Positions 44,633 to 57,021 are shown, numbered from the stretch's first letter. The stretch is DNA of 64,000 bases from Deroplatys truncata (GCA_030765065.1 CM060977.1:90785795-90849794), one strand, 5' to 3'. The notes: generated by a model from the letters alone, not told the origin. Translations and numbers: made by a program.

Positions 44633-45157
44633 CATAAAATTCTCCATGTGACTACAAATTTCCGGGGTAAAAACAAAGGCATCCTTAACTTCTTCTGAGA
44701 TAACATACCCCAATGTTGACTTACATACTCTTACCTTCTGATTCTACCTTTCCAGCCCACGGAAGAACAATTAATAAAGCTGAATTGATTATGTCTTCTC
44801 AACGAATCTAAAACTATCCTGGATCCTAGTCTCTTGTGCATATCCGCCATCACAAAAAAAAAAAAAGGTTATGCAAAAGCCGCCAATCAGCTTGGGTTGC
44901 TAGAACTAGGTAACGGATCGGGTGGAGCCATAAATGGGGAAGAATCCTTTACCAACTTAAAAACGAAGTTCATTTTATCGGTACGTTGTTTTACACCCAA
45001 GTTTACATGTACATACAAGAAAATAAACGTTTATACTCATGTTTCTTGTCGAAATTCAGATGCGGCTTATTTTCGTGCTAAACATTATCTTCTCCTTTCC
45101 CCTCTCAAATTTTAAGGGTGCGGTTTATACACGAGGGTGGCTTATTTTCGGCCCTGT

Positions 45158-46988
45158 TATGACTGATGATAGATGCACGTGCTGTCATCATCCTGAAAGG
45201 CAGGTTTGAAGCAAAGATCCTGTTTCATGATAATTTACACACATTCCTGTTGCATTAACTCTGTTATGTAATATATGTATATTTGATTCATACGGTTATG
45301 AAAATGAAAATTTATAACTATCTTCAAATATGTTAAGATACATTTGTATAGCACAACAACCTATTCCACGACGGCAGCAAACGAGAGGTGACTAGTGCCA
45401 TGACCATTAAGGGGGGATGTAAGTTGCAAGGTCAGCATTTTCGATTCTTTGAATTTGTTATCTTTTGAACATTCATGATGTTTTCCTCACTCTCCATAAA
45501 TTTTAACATGATATTCAAACTCTTAATGCATTAAAAAAATGCATACTAGTGCGCTGTGCTATATAGTACACCCTTCTTACACGAGGAGGCTACACAAGTG
45601 CACTATCTGGAGAGCACATGTTTTTGTTGAGGTTGGAATTGAAGTGGTGAATTTTTTTAAAGTAATTGTTTATACTTACTTACCTAGTGTATTTCACAAT
45701 AGTTGTGGTACTTTTTACAATACGAGGATCAAATAGAGTGTATAAAAAGATAAAACTTCATGGAAACCGTTTTAAAAAAACGTAAACAATCAGACTAACA
45801 CAACATAACCTATCAGCTTCATCTTCTAAAATTGATTCTGATCTGCAAGTTTTGAATAACAATGAAAATTTATCGATGTCAGGGCTAAGACTTATAGATC
45901 TAAACTTATTATGTAATGAAATAAACATACCATGTACCTGCTCAAATTGCACAAATACTCAGTGTGTCAAAATAATGAAAATAAGCAGAGTTGGCGTTGC
46001 TTCTGAGTTCAAATTTGTGTGCTAGAGCTGTAATTTTGAATTCGGGGCTGTTTTGATGGCAGAGTGAAGTTCAGCTCGTATACCACCCAGCAGCTATATA
46101 TAGAGAGTGGAATATCCAAAAAGGTCCGTGAGAATCAACTTATTCCGCGATAAAAAATTTGGTGCAAGGATATCGTACTACTCCCAAAGTGAAAAGATGT
46201 TCTTAGATAATTATAAAAAATTGAATATCATAGTTGAGTGAAAAAGAAAGCGATTTTAACAAGTTTTATGAGATACGGGGCAAACTTGGAACAGATCTTA
46301 GTAGTAATAACCTGTGATTAAATGCGTGCAGATAGTAAAATAAGGGGAGGGAGGGTTTAATCAATGTTGTGACAAATGTATGGAATGATAATTTTCCAAA
46401 ACTTAATTCGCTGTAATTTCACAATATTTACCAGTTTTAATGCGCGTAGTATTTTATTTAGCTGTTCATTAACAGGCTGAATGTGGTATACTAAATATGT
46501 AGGTGTAAACAGTTAAGAAAATAAGAATAAGACTGCAGTGCTTCGATATTATGGTTTTAGGTTTCTGGGGAAAATCAGCCCTCTAAGTCTCCCTCTGCGT
46601 ACCCCCTGCCTCAAAGTGACATCTATGAGCGTATTCACCGACAACTACATGCTAATATGACTGACAGCCACATGTTTTCGTTCATATTTTCTCTTTTGTA
46701 TAGGTGGTCTTATTGTTCGCAAACAAGAACATAAATAACGCTGCCAGAACTCGGGCTCTGACCTTCTCGTTTACATCTGAAGGGCTGCAACTCGTTTAAG
46801 ACTTCAGTCAACGCCCTTGAAGCTTCCTGAAGTGAGTGCTCAGCTGGTTTTAACTGTGGTCATATCTTTGCAACACTTAACAATAGAATATTATATCATA
46901 TAGCAGATCTCAAGGTTTACAACCTGAAAAAAAATGCAGTCCTGGATTTGATTCTTTGCAAGGCTATGGCAGTGCATCACTCCAGCTA
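45158..46988. other. Unassigned stretch
   Basis: 1.8 kb without R830, SINE or transposase similarity that I can see. It contains several short hairpins and oligo-A/T runs. The frame 45539-45736 has no recognisable domain. Confidence 0.55.
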
Positions 46989-48060
46989 AGGGGCGTTCTA
47001 AAGGTTTTCAGCCTGACTCATAGATGTTTAAATTACCCTAATAATTGCTAAGTATCGTCCTTTCAACAGCGCGTTGTGAAGTTTCAGGTCCGTAAGTGTA
47101 AACAATCCAGTGTTTACATTTTCAAAAAAAGATTCATAAAATCGAAATATGAGCTCTGAGAAAGTATTTCGTTTTGAAGGTATAATCCCAACCGAAATAC
47201 ACAAGTGGTTATATTCGACATTAAAGGATTCTTCCGCTTCGTTTTCAAGGGTTAAAAATGGGCTGCTGAATTTAAGCATTCTCGTATACCATTCAAGATC
47301 ACGAGCCCCCAAGGCGTCCCATAAGCGCTACGATCGATGATATTGTTACAAAAATTAACAAAATCGTACTCGTTGATCATCGACTTAAGGTACCCGAGTT
47401 GGCTGACATTAAAAGTACCTCAACAGGCCGTGTGCACTCCATTTTACACGAAAATTTGGATATGAGAAAGCTTTTGCTCCATGGATGCCGGTAGCCTGCA
47501 TGAAATATGGATTCATCACTACACGCCCGAGACGAAGGAGCAATCCAAATAGTGCGTGGCAACAGGTGAAAGTGCACCAAAGAAAGCAAAAACGGTTCTA
47601 TCTGCAGAAAAAAACCATGATTACAGTTTTCTGAGATTCTCATGGTGTGGTGCTCATATACTAGCTTCAAAAGTGTAGAACCATCTCCGGGGAGTATTAC
47701 GCTTCACTACTGAACCAACAGAATGCACTCAGGCTAAATGTCCACACCTTGCGAAAAAGTTGTGGACACCTTCACACACGTCTCGGATTGTTGGTGCAAA
47801 CCTGCATGACCTTCGCTTCCACATCCACCATATTTGCCAGATTTCGCCCCCAACAATTGCTATTTGTTCATAAAAATTTTAGAAATGTCTGGGTGGACGA
47901 AGATTCACATCAGTTGATGACGTTGAAGCTGAAACAGACATCTATTTTGTACAGTTGGACACATCTGTTTTACAGGGGGTATTAACAAGTTGAAAAGTCG
48001 TTGGTATAAATGCATTGATTTAAAAGGTGGCTGTACTGGAGAAAAAAAGGAATATTTGTG
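46989..48060 (+). mobile_element. Highly decayed mariner element
   Basis: The left end is set by TA at 46987-46988 followed by AGGGGCGTTCTAAAGGTTTT, which recurs at 63922 as the start of another copy. The right TIR is not found, and an R830 copy begins at 48114. Confidence 0.7.
47148..48045 (+). pseudogene. mariner transposase, all three catalytic Asp changed or lost
   Basis: Across three frames: GIIPTEIHKWL (first HTH), DIVTKINKIVLVDHRLKVPE, ELADIKSTSTGRVHSILHEN and LDMRK (second HTH). The first catalytic motif reads HEIWIHHYTPETKEQS where D-E-T-W is usual, so the first Asp is His. GESAPKKAKTVLSAEK follows; the HxDNA motif is deleted. HPPYLPDFAPNNCYLF has Asn in place of the third Asp. It ends INKLKSRWYKCIDLKGG. 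More than ten stops. The wording is that of the mariner group with 'LHE.LGMRK', 'IHHYTPETK' and 'YLDGIKKLEKRWTKCI'. Confidence 0.8.
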
Positions 48061-48113
48061 TTAAGGTAATTCAGCTGTGAAATTTGACCAAAAATATGAA
48101 AATATTGAGGTTT

Positions 48114-48963
48114 ACTTTCTCCACTACGTATAGTAAGTAGGGAAGGTATTGCATTCCATCCAAAAATTCGATACGGAGATTTCCCCGGAAATACAGGTTT
48201 TGAGACCCCTGAATACAAAAATATTTTTAGAAAAAGGTCCGTGTGTATGTCTGTGAACATAACTCGAAAACGATAAGTCGGATAAGTACCAAATTTGCTA
48301 TTTAACTTTAGTATCTTCCAAGGTTGCGACACAAGATTTTCAAGAAAATCCCTGCACCCCAAACTACCCTTTACATGGCAGATTTTTCGAAATGTTTAAC
48401 TTTCTAAAGAATGACTAACGATTTTGATTAAAGTACCATATGAAATATTTTTACATGACCAATAAAATGTGTATCTTGAATTTTCGGAGAATAGCCTGTG
48501 AAGTCCTCTTCATTCAGGAGAAATTTTGTATAATATTGTGTAACTGGGAAACGTTATACGATAGACGAAAACGTACTACAAAAAATGTAGATCTCTTTAA
48601 AACACACGATTTATTTCAAATACGTTTTTTGTGTGTCAAACCATTTCTGAGATATCCGTTACTAAAGGTTGGAATTATTCATTTCTTGGTCATTCACTTA
48701 AATTCCTTTCAACATTCAGTTGTTTCTTGCAATGTCATAGAAACAGTATGGAATTTTAAGGCAGCATATAGCGTCCAGTTAAACATTTTACTATCGCTGT
48801 TCTCTATGTATCTAAAACGAAATGTGTAGTGTAGCTATTTTTGCAAAGGTTTATTTGGATTAAAATGTAGGAGATAGAAAAATAAGCTTTAGTAAGAATA
48901 GTTTGTATACCCGCTCATAAACGATAGAGGGTAGAGAAAGCCATGTGAATGCATTACATCAGA
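48114..48963 (+). repeat. R830 copy 12 (full length, subfamily A)
   Basis: It starts ACTTTCTCCACTACGTATAG and ends GCATTACATCAGA before TTTTT. 850 bp. The 129-codon frame at 48440-48829 lies wholly within it and is not conserved in other copies. Confidence 0.95.
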
Positions 48964-49548
48964 TTTTTACGAAAAGGTGTGTGTGTATATGTATGTATTA
49001 TATTTATATTATATATTACATATTACACATAAAATACATATGTATTTTCCAAATTTCACAGATGCATTACCTTAATTTTTGTTTTCTCTTGGTCAGGCCG
49101 AGAGCTTTCAGTACACCGCTTGTATTTACCATGCTAACTAAACACGGAGCATATGCAGATTCTGTTACTTCACGTTTTCGAGGATGTGTGAAATTGCACA
49201 TTCTTGAGAAATACATTCCCTCAGCATTAATTGTTATTAGTATTAGGTTACAATGCTAAATTATAACCAAAATATACATGCTATTTTTAAAAACTTAATA
49301 GTTCAATAATTACATCGATTTAGAGTAATATTCCTGTATTAGGCTTTTATATACCTTTATAGTAATCTGTATACATTGATTCTAAAACTGAAACTTGTTT
49401 AATCGTATTACTTATCGCGTTTATTTCGCGCGCGCGCACACACACGCACACACACTCAATCACAAAAACAGAGTGGTCGAAATCGAAAGATAAATTCGTA
49501 TTTTGAATTATAATTTATAAACATTCCAATAATAGTAATAAAGAAAAA
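48964..49548. other. Unassigned stretch with CG/CA-rich tract
   Basis: Short alternating (GC)n(AC)n tract at about 49428-49456; otherwise featureless. Confidence 0.6.
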
Positions 49549-50041
49549 TTGGATGTGTTACATTCCCATGAAGTTAATCTACTTGTTACTTAGCTTGTAC
49601 AAACTCGTACAAAACTTTATTTTTCCATCTACTTCAGGTTAATCCCCATAAATTTTCACAGAAATAGTTTACTTACACGTTTAATTTTAGTTAAAGTGGG
49701 ATAAAGGAAACCGAAGCGATAGTCAAATGTTTAAAAGCGGGTCGCATATTTTGGTCTTGAAATTCCCTACTCTTTCCACGACATCGCGAGAAACAACTAA
49801 ATGATGACAGCAGCACTTAAAATGATAAAAAGTATTGAAAAACTAAAACCAATAAACAAGTGTATCTCGGAAGTGGCTAATGCCACAAAAAAGACTTATT
49901 CGAAATAAATTGTGTGCCTTAAGGAAATCCACATTTTCTCTGTTTTTTTTCTATTTCTTATGGTTGATTATTGTGCAAAATTAAAGAGTTCATTCAGAAT
50001 GATGAAGACTTCACAGGCTATTCCCAGAAAATACAATAAAC
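49549..50041 (-). repeat. R830 copy 13 (first 60%)
   Basis: It starts GGATGTGTTACATTCCCATG and breaks off after GCTATTCCCAGAAAATACAA. It mixes A-like and B-like features (CGACATCGCGAGAAACAACT with GGAAACCGAAGCGATAGTC) and is relatively diverged. Confidence 0.8.
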
Positions 50042-51316
50042 ACGTATTGGAGCAAAGAGCTCTACTTCTGGGCTATACTTAAATTTCTAGTCCATATTTT
50101 ACACTTCATAATATTAACTGTCACAAAAAAATGGTAAGCTAACATCCTGTAGTCATAGAATTCGAATAAGATATACAGTGAGGGAGTTGACTTTATAGTT
50201 CACGCCGTCTATTACTGAATGTTCGCGCCCTGCTGGATACTTAACGGACGCTAGTGGTACAACATTTAAATCGGCACGTTATGCATTTTGTTGCAGCCCA
50301 GTGAAGGGGAAGCGTCATCGTGATGGATAGACACACATATAAGCCCTGTCTATCCTAGCACTGTATAGCATTCAGTCCGTAATCGTAAGTTAGGATATAA
50401 TGCAATAGAATTTAATGCTTTGTCATCACCGTACGAAAATCTTTTGGGTCTGTCCATAGATCCGTAAAAATGCCTCAACTCTTGTACATTTTACGGCCAA
50501 ACCGTAAAAGTTGGCAAGTATGCCAGCGGTAGTCAAACGATAGAAGGTAATTTATCACCAACAAGCCCAAAATAAAATGATAGGGCGTATGAAATAATAT
50601 AAGTAATATAATATAAAGTAGTTCTGAGAGGGAAGGATGCGGATCAAGGAATGAGAAGTATACATATGTTTTGCTTTCAGAAACTCAAAATACAGTTGAC
50701 ATTTCGCTGTTCTTTTGTTTCACAAAGATAGTCCTGCCAACTCAGGCTGAGGCAGAGGGCAGTACTTTTGTTCACGTGTTGCGCATACAGAGTGCTCGAC
50801 CTCGGTGAATTTCTTATTCAAGGCAAGTGAGAGAGAGGCAGAAAGTTCGAGCAAAGGTTTCGGGATCATATCCGTCTGGGGGCGTAGTCTACTTGTCTTC
50901 TGATTTCAACATCAGATATTATCATACTCAACAATTGGTGACAAAAGTCCTTCCACTTCAATTGTGCATTCTTAAAAGCACCCATGGTATTCTCTGGTTT
51001 CTCTGTGTCTTTGAAATGAGGAACTTATTCATTAATTTTTCGACGATGGTGGAAAGTAGAAATTCTTGCATTCAGTACTGGTAACCTACCTACCGGCGTG
51101 TTTTGTTTATTTTACCGCACGTATGTGTATGAACTATAATAAATCCAATGATTTTTATGTATTTATTATTGCAGACATGGAATATAACCATATATCATAG
51201 CTGAATTTTACCATTTAAATATTTCCTGGATCTTCTGTTCCTTTTTATTTGTTAATATTTACTTACGATTTAATTTACACCGCAGGCAAGTCTGAGCTGC
51301 AGGTTATTCACGTTTT
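50042..51316. other. Unassigned stretch
   Basis: Nothing recognised. Short frames (50827-51084) show no domain. Confidence 0.55.
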
Positions 51317-52131
51317 ACCTTCTCTACTGTCTATAGTAATTAGGGAAAGTATTGTACTCCACCCAAAAACTCGATGTCGAAATTTCACCGGAAATGTATG
51401 TTTTGAGGCCCCTGAACCCCCCAAAAAATCATTTTTAGAAAAACGTCCTTGTGTTTGTATGTGAACAGCATAACTAAAAATCGAACTGTCGCCTAACTAC
51501 AGAACTTTTCATTTAAGTTCAGTATCTTCCAAAGATGCGACACGAAGTTTTTGAAGAAAATCTTCCCCTTGATTTTCTAAAACAAAATGACTAGATTTTT
51601 ATTAAATGTCATATATTAAAGATGTTTACATGGAAAATAAAATTATATCTTGAATTTTCTGGGAATAGTCTGTGAAGTCCTCTTCATTCGGAAGGAGTTT
51701 TGTATAATCTTGTATAACTGGTAAACATTAAGCGATAGACGAAAACGTACCATATAAACATGTATATCCGTTAAAACACGCAATTTATTTCAAAAAATTT
51801 TTTGTGGCATAAGCCATTTCTGACATATCCAGTATTCGTGGTTCGATTTGTTTTCAATGCTTGGTCATTCTTTTAAAGTCAATATCCAGTTGTTTCTCGC
51901 GATTGCGTGGAAATTTTAAGGCCAGCACATAGAGTCCAGCTCTTAAACATTTGACTATCGCTATTCTCTTTGTATCTGAAACGAAATGTGTAATGTAGCT
52001 ATTTTCGGAAAGATTTATCTGGATTAAAATGAAGTACATAGGAAAATAAAATTTCATAAGGATAATTTGTATATCTGCACACTAATAAATGATAGAGGGT
52101 AAAGAAGGTCATGTGAATATAACACATCAGA
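51317..52131 (+). repeat. R830 copy 14 (full length, subfamily A)
   Basis: It starts ACCTTCTCTACTGTCTATAG and ends ATAACACATCAGA before TTTTT. It lacks the short block between GAAAATCTTCCCC and TTGATTTTCTAAAA. 815 bp. Confidence 0.95.
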
Positions 52132-52523
52132 TTTTTAGGGCAAAATTCAAGAGTGGGCAATCGATTAGTTGGCCACCAATGTTTATGTTGGTGAATTTTA
52201 TACTGCAACCTCTATGTGGAACAGCTATTAGTCAATTATTAATGCAGTACACATATGTTAGGTGCAATAGAGAATTTCGGAAGTAAACAAATACTCCCTT
52301 TCGTCTCGTTCTCCAATGATGCACTTACAGCATTTGTGTCTCAATATATTATTTCAGTATAATAATTATCTGCGTGTAAGAGGACGGAAGCATAGATTGG
52401 TGGGTGGCTATACAAAATACTGCACTGTAAATTTTAATATAAGATTTGGTTTGCCATATGCCACTGATGCAGAATTCACAGTACAAAACCGCAAATACAG
52501 TGTCATTTCTAAACAAAATAAGA
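52132..52523. other. Spacer between two inverted R830 copies
   Basis: 392 bp with no recognised element. Copies 14 (+) and 15 (-) form a large inverted pair around it, 3' ends facing each other. Confidence 0.6.
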
Positions 52524-53222
52524 TCTGATACTTTCACATGACCTTCTCTACCCTCTAAATTTATTAGTGGGTATAAAAATTATTCTTACTAAGACGTATT
52601 TTTCTATCTACTAAATTTTAATCCAAATAAACCTTTACAGAAATAGCTACAGTACACATTTCGTTATAGATACAAAGATAACAGCGATAGCCAAATGTTT
52701 AACAACTAGACGCTATATGCTGGCCTTAAAATTCCATACTGTTTCCATGACATCGCGAGAAACAACTGAATGTTGACAGGACTTTAAGAGAGTGACGAAG
52801 TAATGAACAATTCGAAGCATTAATAACGGATATCTCAGAAATGGCTTATGCCATAAAAAACTATTTGAAATAAATTATATCCTTTAAAGAGATACACATT
52901 TTTTTGTGTATTACGTTTTCGTCTACCGCTTAGCGTTTACCACTTATACAGGATTATACAAAATTCATCCCGAATGAAGAGGACTTCACAGGCTATTCCC
53001 AGAAAATTCAAGATATATGTTTTATTTGCCATGTAAATATCTTTAATATATGGGTTTTATTCAAAATCGTTGATCATTTTTAGAAAATCAAAAATTTCGA
53101 AAAATGGTCCATGTAAAGGGTAGTTTAGTGTAGGGGGATTTTCTTGAAAATCTTCGTGTCGAATCTTTGAAAGGTACTGAACTTAAATACCAAGTTTGGT
53201 GTTGATCCAACTTTTCGTGCTG

Positions 53223-53291
<69 letters not shown>

Positions 53292-53367
53292 CCGGTGAAA
53301 TCTCGGTATCGAATTTTTGGATGGAATGAAACTACTTCTCTGCCTACTAGGTACTGTTAGAGAAAGT
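52524..53367 (-). repeat. R830 copy 15 (full length, subfamily A)
   Basis: It starts TCTGATACTTTCACATGACC and ends CTGTTAGAGAAAGT before AAAAG. It carries the longest internal CA tract of the family (53226-53288). 844 bp. Confidence 0.95.
53226..53288. repeat. (CA)n microsatellite inside R830 copy 15
   Basis: About 30 CA units with one CTTA interruption. Confidence 0.97.
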
Positions 53368-53985
53368 AAAAGTGCATAAAAATATAAGTAATGTGCCTAA
53401 TGATATATATATACAGAAGAAACAATTGTCTGTTTTGACAATTTAGTCTTCCCAAAAACAGAATTCCCAGCTGCTGTTCGCATATTTCTCGTGCAATAGC
53501 CTTAATGCTTCTTTTTTTTCCTTTAGACAAAAGAGTTCACAGGTTTCATTCATGCGGTAGCTACGTGAAGTCAATGACAGTCAGGAAGAGAACAGAACCA
53601 TAAAGTGTTGATGTAAGATCTCTGTGGCATGTGCGATAGTAAACACCGTGCGTGGACCTGCTAATTACTGCGAAATGTCTGTCGCAAGGCGAGTCTGTAG
53701 GTTACAACAGAGGATTCGCAAATAGAACGCGATTTGTGACACTTCTCACTGACGTAATCTACGGAAGAGAGAATGTGCTTGCACGTGAGTGAGTTAATTT
53801 TTAGACGATCATTTTAGCGTTATTAGTGGACCTCAAATAAACCAGCGTCAGATTCTCTGAGAGGATGTAAGTTAACGGATGGCGAAAATTGTGCGGTGGG
53901 ATTAATTGGGAATTACTATTTAATTTCACATGTTTTATCATTGTACGCACAATTAAATATATTTTTAAAAGCCTGATGCGATAAA
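53368..53985. other. Unassigned stretch
   Basis: Nothing recognised. Confidence 0.55.
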
Positions 53986-54126
53986 TTCACATGTCTTTCC
54001 CTATCCGCCATCGTTTATTAATGGGTATACAAACTATTCTTACTAAAACTTAGTTTTCTATCTACTTCATTTAATACAAATAAACCTTTGCAGAAATAGC
54101 TACATTACACATTGCCTTATAGGTAC
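53986..54126 (-). repeat. R830 copy 16 (first ~140 bp)
   Basis: From TTCACATGTCTTTCCCTATC through CTATCTACTTCATTTAATAC to ACATTGCCTTATAGGTACAA. Confidence 0.9.
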
Positions 54127-54220
54127 AATCTAGAATTGTGCACGTAAAATAGGATACCACTGCATGTGCAAAAATGTAATAAACTGATATACACACCTCC
54201 TCATTACTGTAGATACATAC

Positions 54221-54301
54221 TCCACTTGTGAAGGCCAGTAGCATGCCTCCCAAAGCTGCGGTGACGGTATAAATGGGAGCGAGTGTACCCTTCGACTCCA
54301 T
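54221..54301 (-). CDS. Candidate host first coding exon, transporter-like N-terminus
   Basis: The minus strand has an ATG at 54301 followed by 27 codons, M-E-S-K-G-T-L-A then PIYTVTAALGGMLLAFTSG, and directly afterwards a GTATGT splice-donor-like hexamer (54220-54215). The exon would be 81 nt, ending in phase 0. A short polar start followed by a hydrophobic 'AALGG.LLAFTSG' segment resembles the first membrane helix of insect sugar/trehalose transporters of the major facilitator family, whose first coding exons are often short. No second exon is identifiable within the window, and any short hydrophobic frame could look like this. Evidence is motif-level only; it may be chance. Confidence 0.25.
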
Positions 54302-54929
54302 ACCGGAATATCACGGCCACAACCCCCACTGAAGCAAACAGAGAGAGCCTTCCCCTTGCGTCTGGTTATACTGGGCGTTCGAACAGGCAATGAGACATAC
54401 TCGTTCGAGGTACCAAATGGAGCAGGAACTCCGGTATGCCCAACTCGCCCGTATACACGAGTTCATTTATGTTCAAAGGCACCTCAAATTATGTTCAAAT
54501 GACCTCAGAACATGCGTTTCGTTGTATCTCAGGAGTCAGAGTTTACACCACATGACCCCAGACAATGGACGATCTGAAGCACAGCATTACACAGGAGATT
54601 AGTGTTATTGACAACACAGTCCTCCAACAAGCGGCCAGTAATATGTAACCACGTGTTGAGTTATGTCTTTTGCAGAAGGGAGGACATTTTGTATAAAGAT
54701 TAATAATCCCCCAGAGACACTCTGCTTTTGATAAAGTATGACAAGCTGTGGCTAGCATCATTCCTTGTGAAATAAATAAATGAATACGTTAGTTCCGTAT
54801 AAATTACTCACTCTGTACAGTGCCACCAGTAATATTCTGCTTGAAAGATTGATAATAAGAGAGAAAGGAATTGTGCGGATGTTACAGTAGGTATAATGAA
54901 ATATAGTTATTATTATAGTTGACTGACAG
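54302..54929. other. Unassigned stretch upstream of the candidate exon
   Basis: More GC-balanced than its surroundings, free of R830 and SINE sequence up to 54930. If the exon is real this would be its 5' flank. No TATA or initiator motif is convincing. Confidence 0.4.
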
Positions 54930-54995
54930 AGCCGGATGTCTCTGCGGTAACGTGTGAGGCTCGCATTTGGGAGGTCCCGGTTTCGATTCTCATTT
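54930..54995 (+). mobile_element. SINE family B head fragment
   Basis: GAGCCGGATGTCTCTGCGGT (A-box-like) and GGGAGGTCCCGGTTTCGATT (B-box-like) match the head of 969-1491. The body is absent. Confidence 0.55.
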
Positions 54996-55433
54996 GGATA
55001 AGGTTACCAGACGTCCCCGACTATAACTTGTCCCCAGTTTTTAATAAACATCCAAAAATATCCCTGTTTTCGAACGCGATTTCGTTTTATCATGCCGCAA
55101 AGATGTTAAACCGAAAATCGTGTACATCGATTAAGACATCGGTGCCAGCAAACACAATTGACACTTTTTCCATTAGATGGCGAGATTATTGCGCGCGTAG
55201 TATTTCTATACATTTAATTTATCACTGCTTCCACTTTTCCAGGAAGTAATAGAGAGGGTGTTTTCAGCCAAGAGCTTGATGTGGACGCCCCATCGTACAA
55301 GGCTATGTGTTAAAACAGTTCAATCCGTGTCCAATGTCATCACAAATTTCCCCATGACATGTCAGGAATTTCCTACAAAACTGGCCTCTAGAAAAGACAT
55401 ACTAAAAAGAGATTCAATCGTCAGGGGAAAAAA
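54996..55433. other. Unassigned stretch
   Basis: Nothing recognised. Confidence 0.55.
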
Positions 55434-56292
55434 TCTTATGTTTTGCACTGACGTGACTTTCTCTACTCCTGTATAAACTACTTTTATGAACTCTTAGTCT
55501 CCATATACTTCATGTTATGAGATAAACATTTTCAGAAACTATCGTATTGCTATTTTCTTGGAAGTGCAAGGGGAATATGGTAGGCTTTAAGCGATAGTCA
55601 AATGTTTTAAGAGCTGGTTGCTATGAGGAACATTCCATTTTGTTTGCATGTCCAGGACATAAAAAAACGAATAACGAATTCCTATTTGAGAAAAAGTATA
55701 AGTATTGGAAAATTCAAACAAATAACGAGGAATATCTCGGAAATGGTTCACTCCACAAAAACAAATGCCACGTAAGTGTGTGTTTTAACGAGCTCTATAT
55801 GTTTTGTGTAGTAAAACTTTGTCTATCTCTTACGGTTTACCAGTTATGCAAAAGTCATTCAGAATGAAGGGGAAATTTGGGGACATTTCCAGATAATTCA
55901 TTATATACATTTCATTTCCCATGAAAATATCTAAAACATATGATTAATTTAATGAAAATCGTTAGAGCCATCTATGAGAAAATCGAAATTTTCGAAAAAT
56001 TGTACTTGTAAAGGGTAGTTCTGGGATGGGGTGATTTTGTTGAAAATCTTCGTGTCGCATCCTTGGAAGATACTAAACTCAAATACCAACTTTTGGTATT
56101 TATCCAACTTTTCGTTTTTGAGTTTTGCTGTTCACGGACAGAGGCACACAGACACACGCACGGAAATGTTTCCAAAAATGCCTAATTTAGATTCAGGGTG
56201 CCTCAAAACATCTATTTCCTGTGAAATCTCGATATCGAATTTTTGGGTGGAATACAGTAAGTCCCCTACTTACTATACGTAATAAAGAAAGT
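55434..56292 (-). repeat. R830 copy 17 (full length, subfamily B)
   Basis: It starts TCTTATGTTTTGCACTGACG and ends ACGTAATAAAGAAAGT. B-specific GGGGAATATGGTAGGCTTTA and TTTGCATGTCCAGGACATAA. 859 bp. Confidence 0.95.
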
Positions 56293-57020
56293 AATAAAAA
56301 CGAAACATTGAACAGTGACAACTGAAAAAAGTGACAGTTGAAAAACTGGACAGACACAATATGGATCTAATATGCCATTTCCAAGGCCCGGAAAAGCTTC
56401 CCGTTCATTATGAATGCTCGCATTAAAATACATTTATTTCAACTTTGTCGTTCTCGTTCTGGTCACTGTTCTCGGTTGTTGTTCAATCAAAAACTCCTTT
56501 TTTAGATCTCACTGGTGTTCTGTTTCACAAATCAAGAAGCAACAACAGAGTACAATGCACTAGAACCGTGCCTCATCTGAAATGCCACGTCACAATGAGG
56601 GAGGTGGTTATGGGCTCGTCCTTACTTGTCATTTTAACGTCGTGCATCCGCCACAACGTCGGAATTCCTGAAACGTGCGTCGAATTGCAACCGCCATCGT
56701 AATTTACATATGATTCAAGCCTTTTCTTCGCTGGGACATCCAGAAAATCTTCCCTCTTCCGTTTTCCAATATACGCTTTAATGTTCCGTTGTTCAAACGG
56801 GCACAATACATTCGCTGCATTAGAAGTTCATACAATAACTGTTTTCCGTCGAAAAGAAAGCAATCAAGAACTGAGGGAACATTCCGACCGTGCAGAACTC
56901 TTACTGGATGTCTGCGTGCGTGTTTGACCTTTAGCCGATGCCTTTATGACGGTGTTCACTTCCGCACATTTTCTATACTCACCCACTGATTTTCTATATA
57001 AATGGAACAAATAAAAAAAC
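56293..57020. other. Unassigned stretch containing one non-repeat open frame
   Basis: A minus-strand frame open from about 56840 to 56573 reads ...RNIKAYIGKRKREDFLDVPA and GGCNSTHVSGIPTLWRMHDV. It is rich in basic residues, outside all repeats here, and passes a possible splice donor (CAAGTAAGG near 56630). I recognise no domain; it could be an exon, part of an old element or chance. Confidence 0.3.
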
Positions 57021-57021
57021 A

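Larger units (their letters stand above)
43086..45157 (+). mobile_element. pogo-like (Tc1/mariner superfamily) deletion derivative
   Basis: The left end CACCGTGTTGACCCGAAAAT and the reverse complement of the right end (CAGGGCCGAAAATAAGCCAC) share CCGAAAATAAGCCAC; TA lies next to both ends. This GACCCGAAAATAAGCC type of TIR is known to me from pogo/Tigger-like elements. A fragment of a transposase C-terminus follows the left TIR. The middle holds an (ATT)n tract (44191-44274) and a SINE head (44520-44632). Much of the remaining ~1.5 kb is unidentified. Confidence 0.6.

Noticed and set aside
48440-48829. 129-codon open frame
   Set aside because: Lies entirely inside R830 copy 12 and is broken in the other copies, so it is chance.
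52132-52523. Functional inverted-repeat locus formed by R830 copies 14 and 15
   Set aside because: The two copies are separate full-length insertions with ordinary divergence; no sign that the pair acts as a unit.
53088-53285. Cys-Val repeat peptide on the minus strand
   Set aside because: Translation of the CA microsatellite in R830 copy 15.
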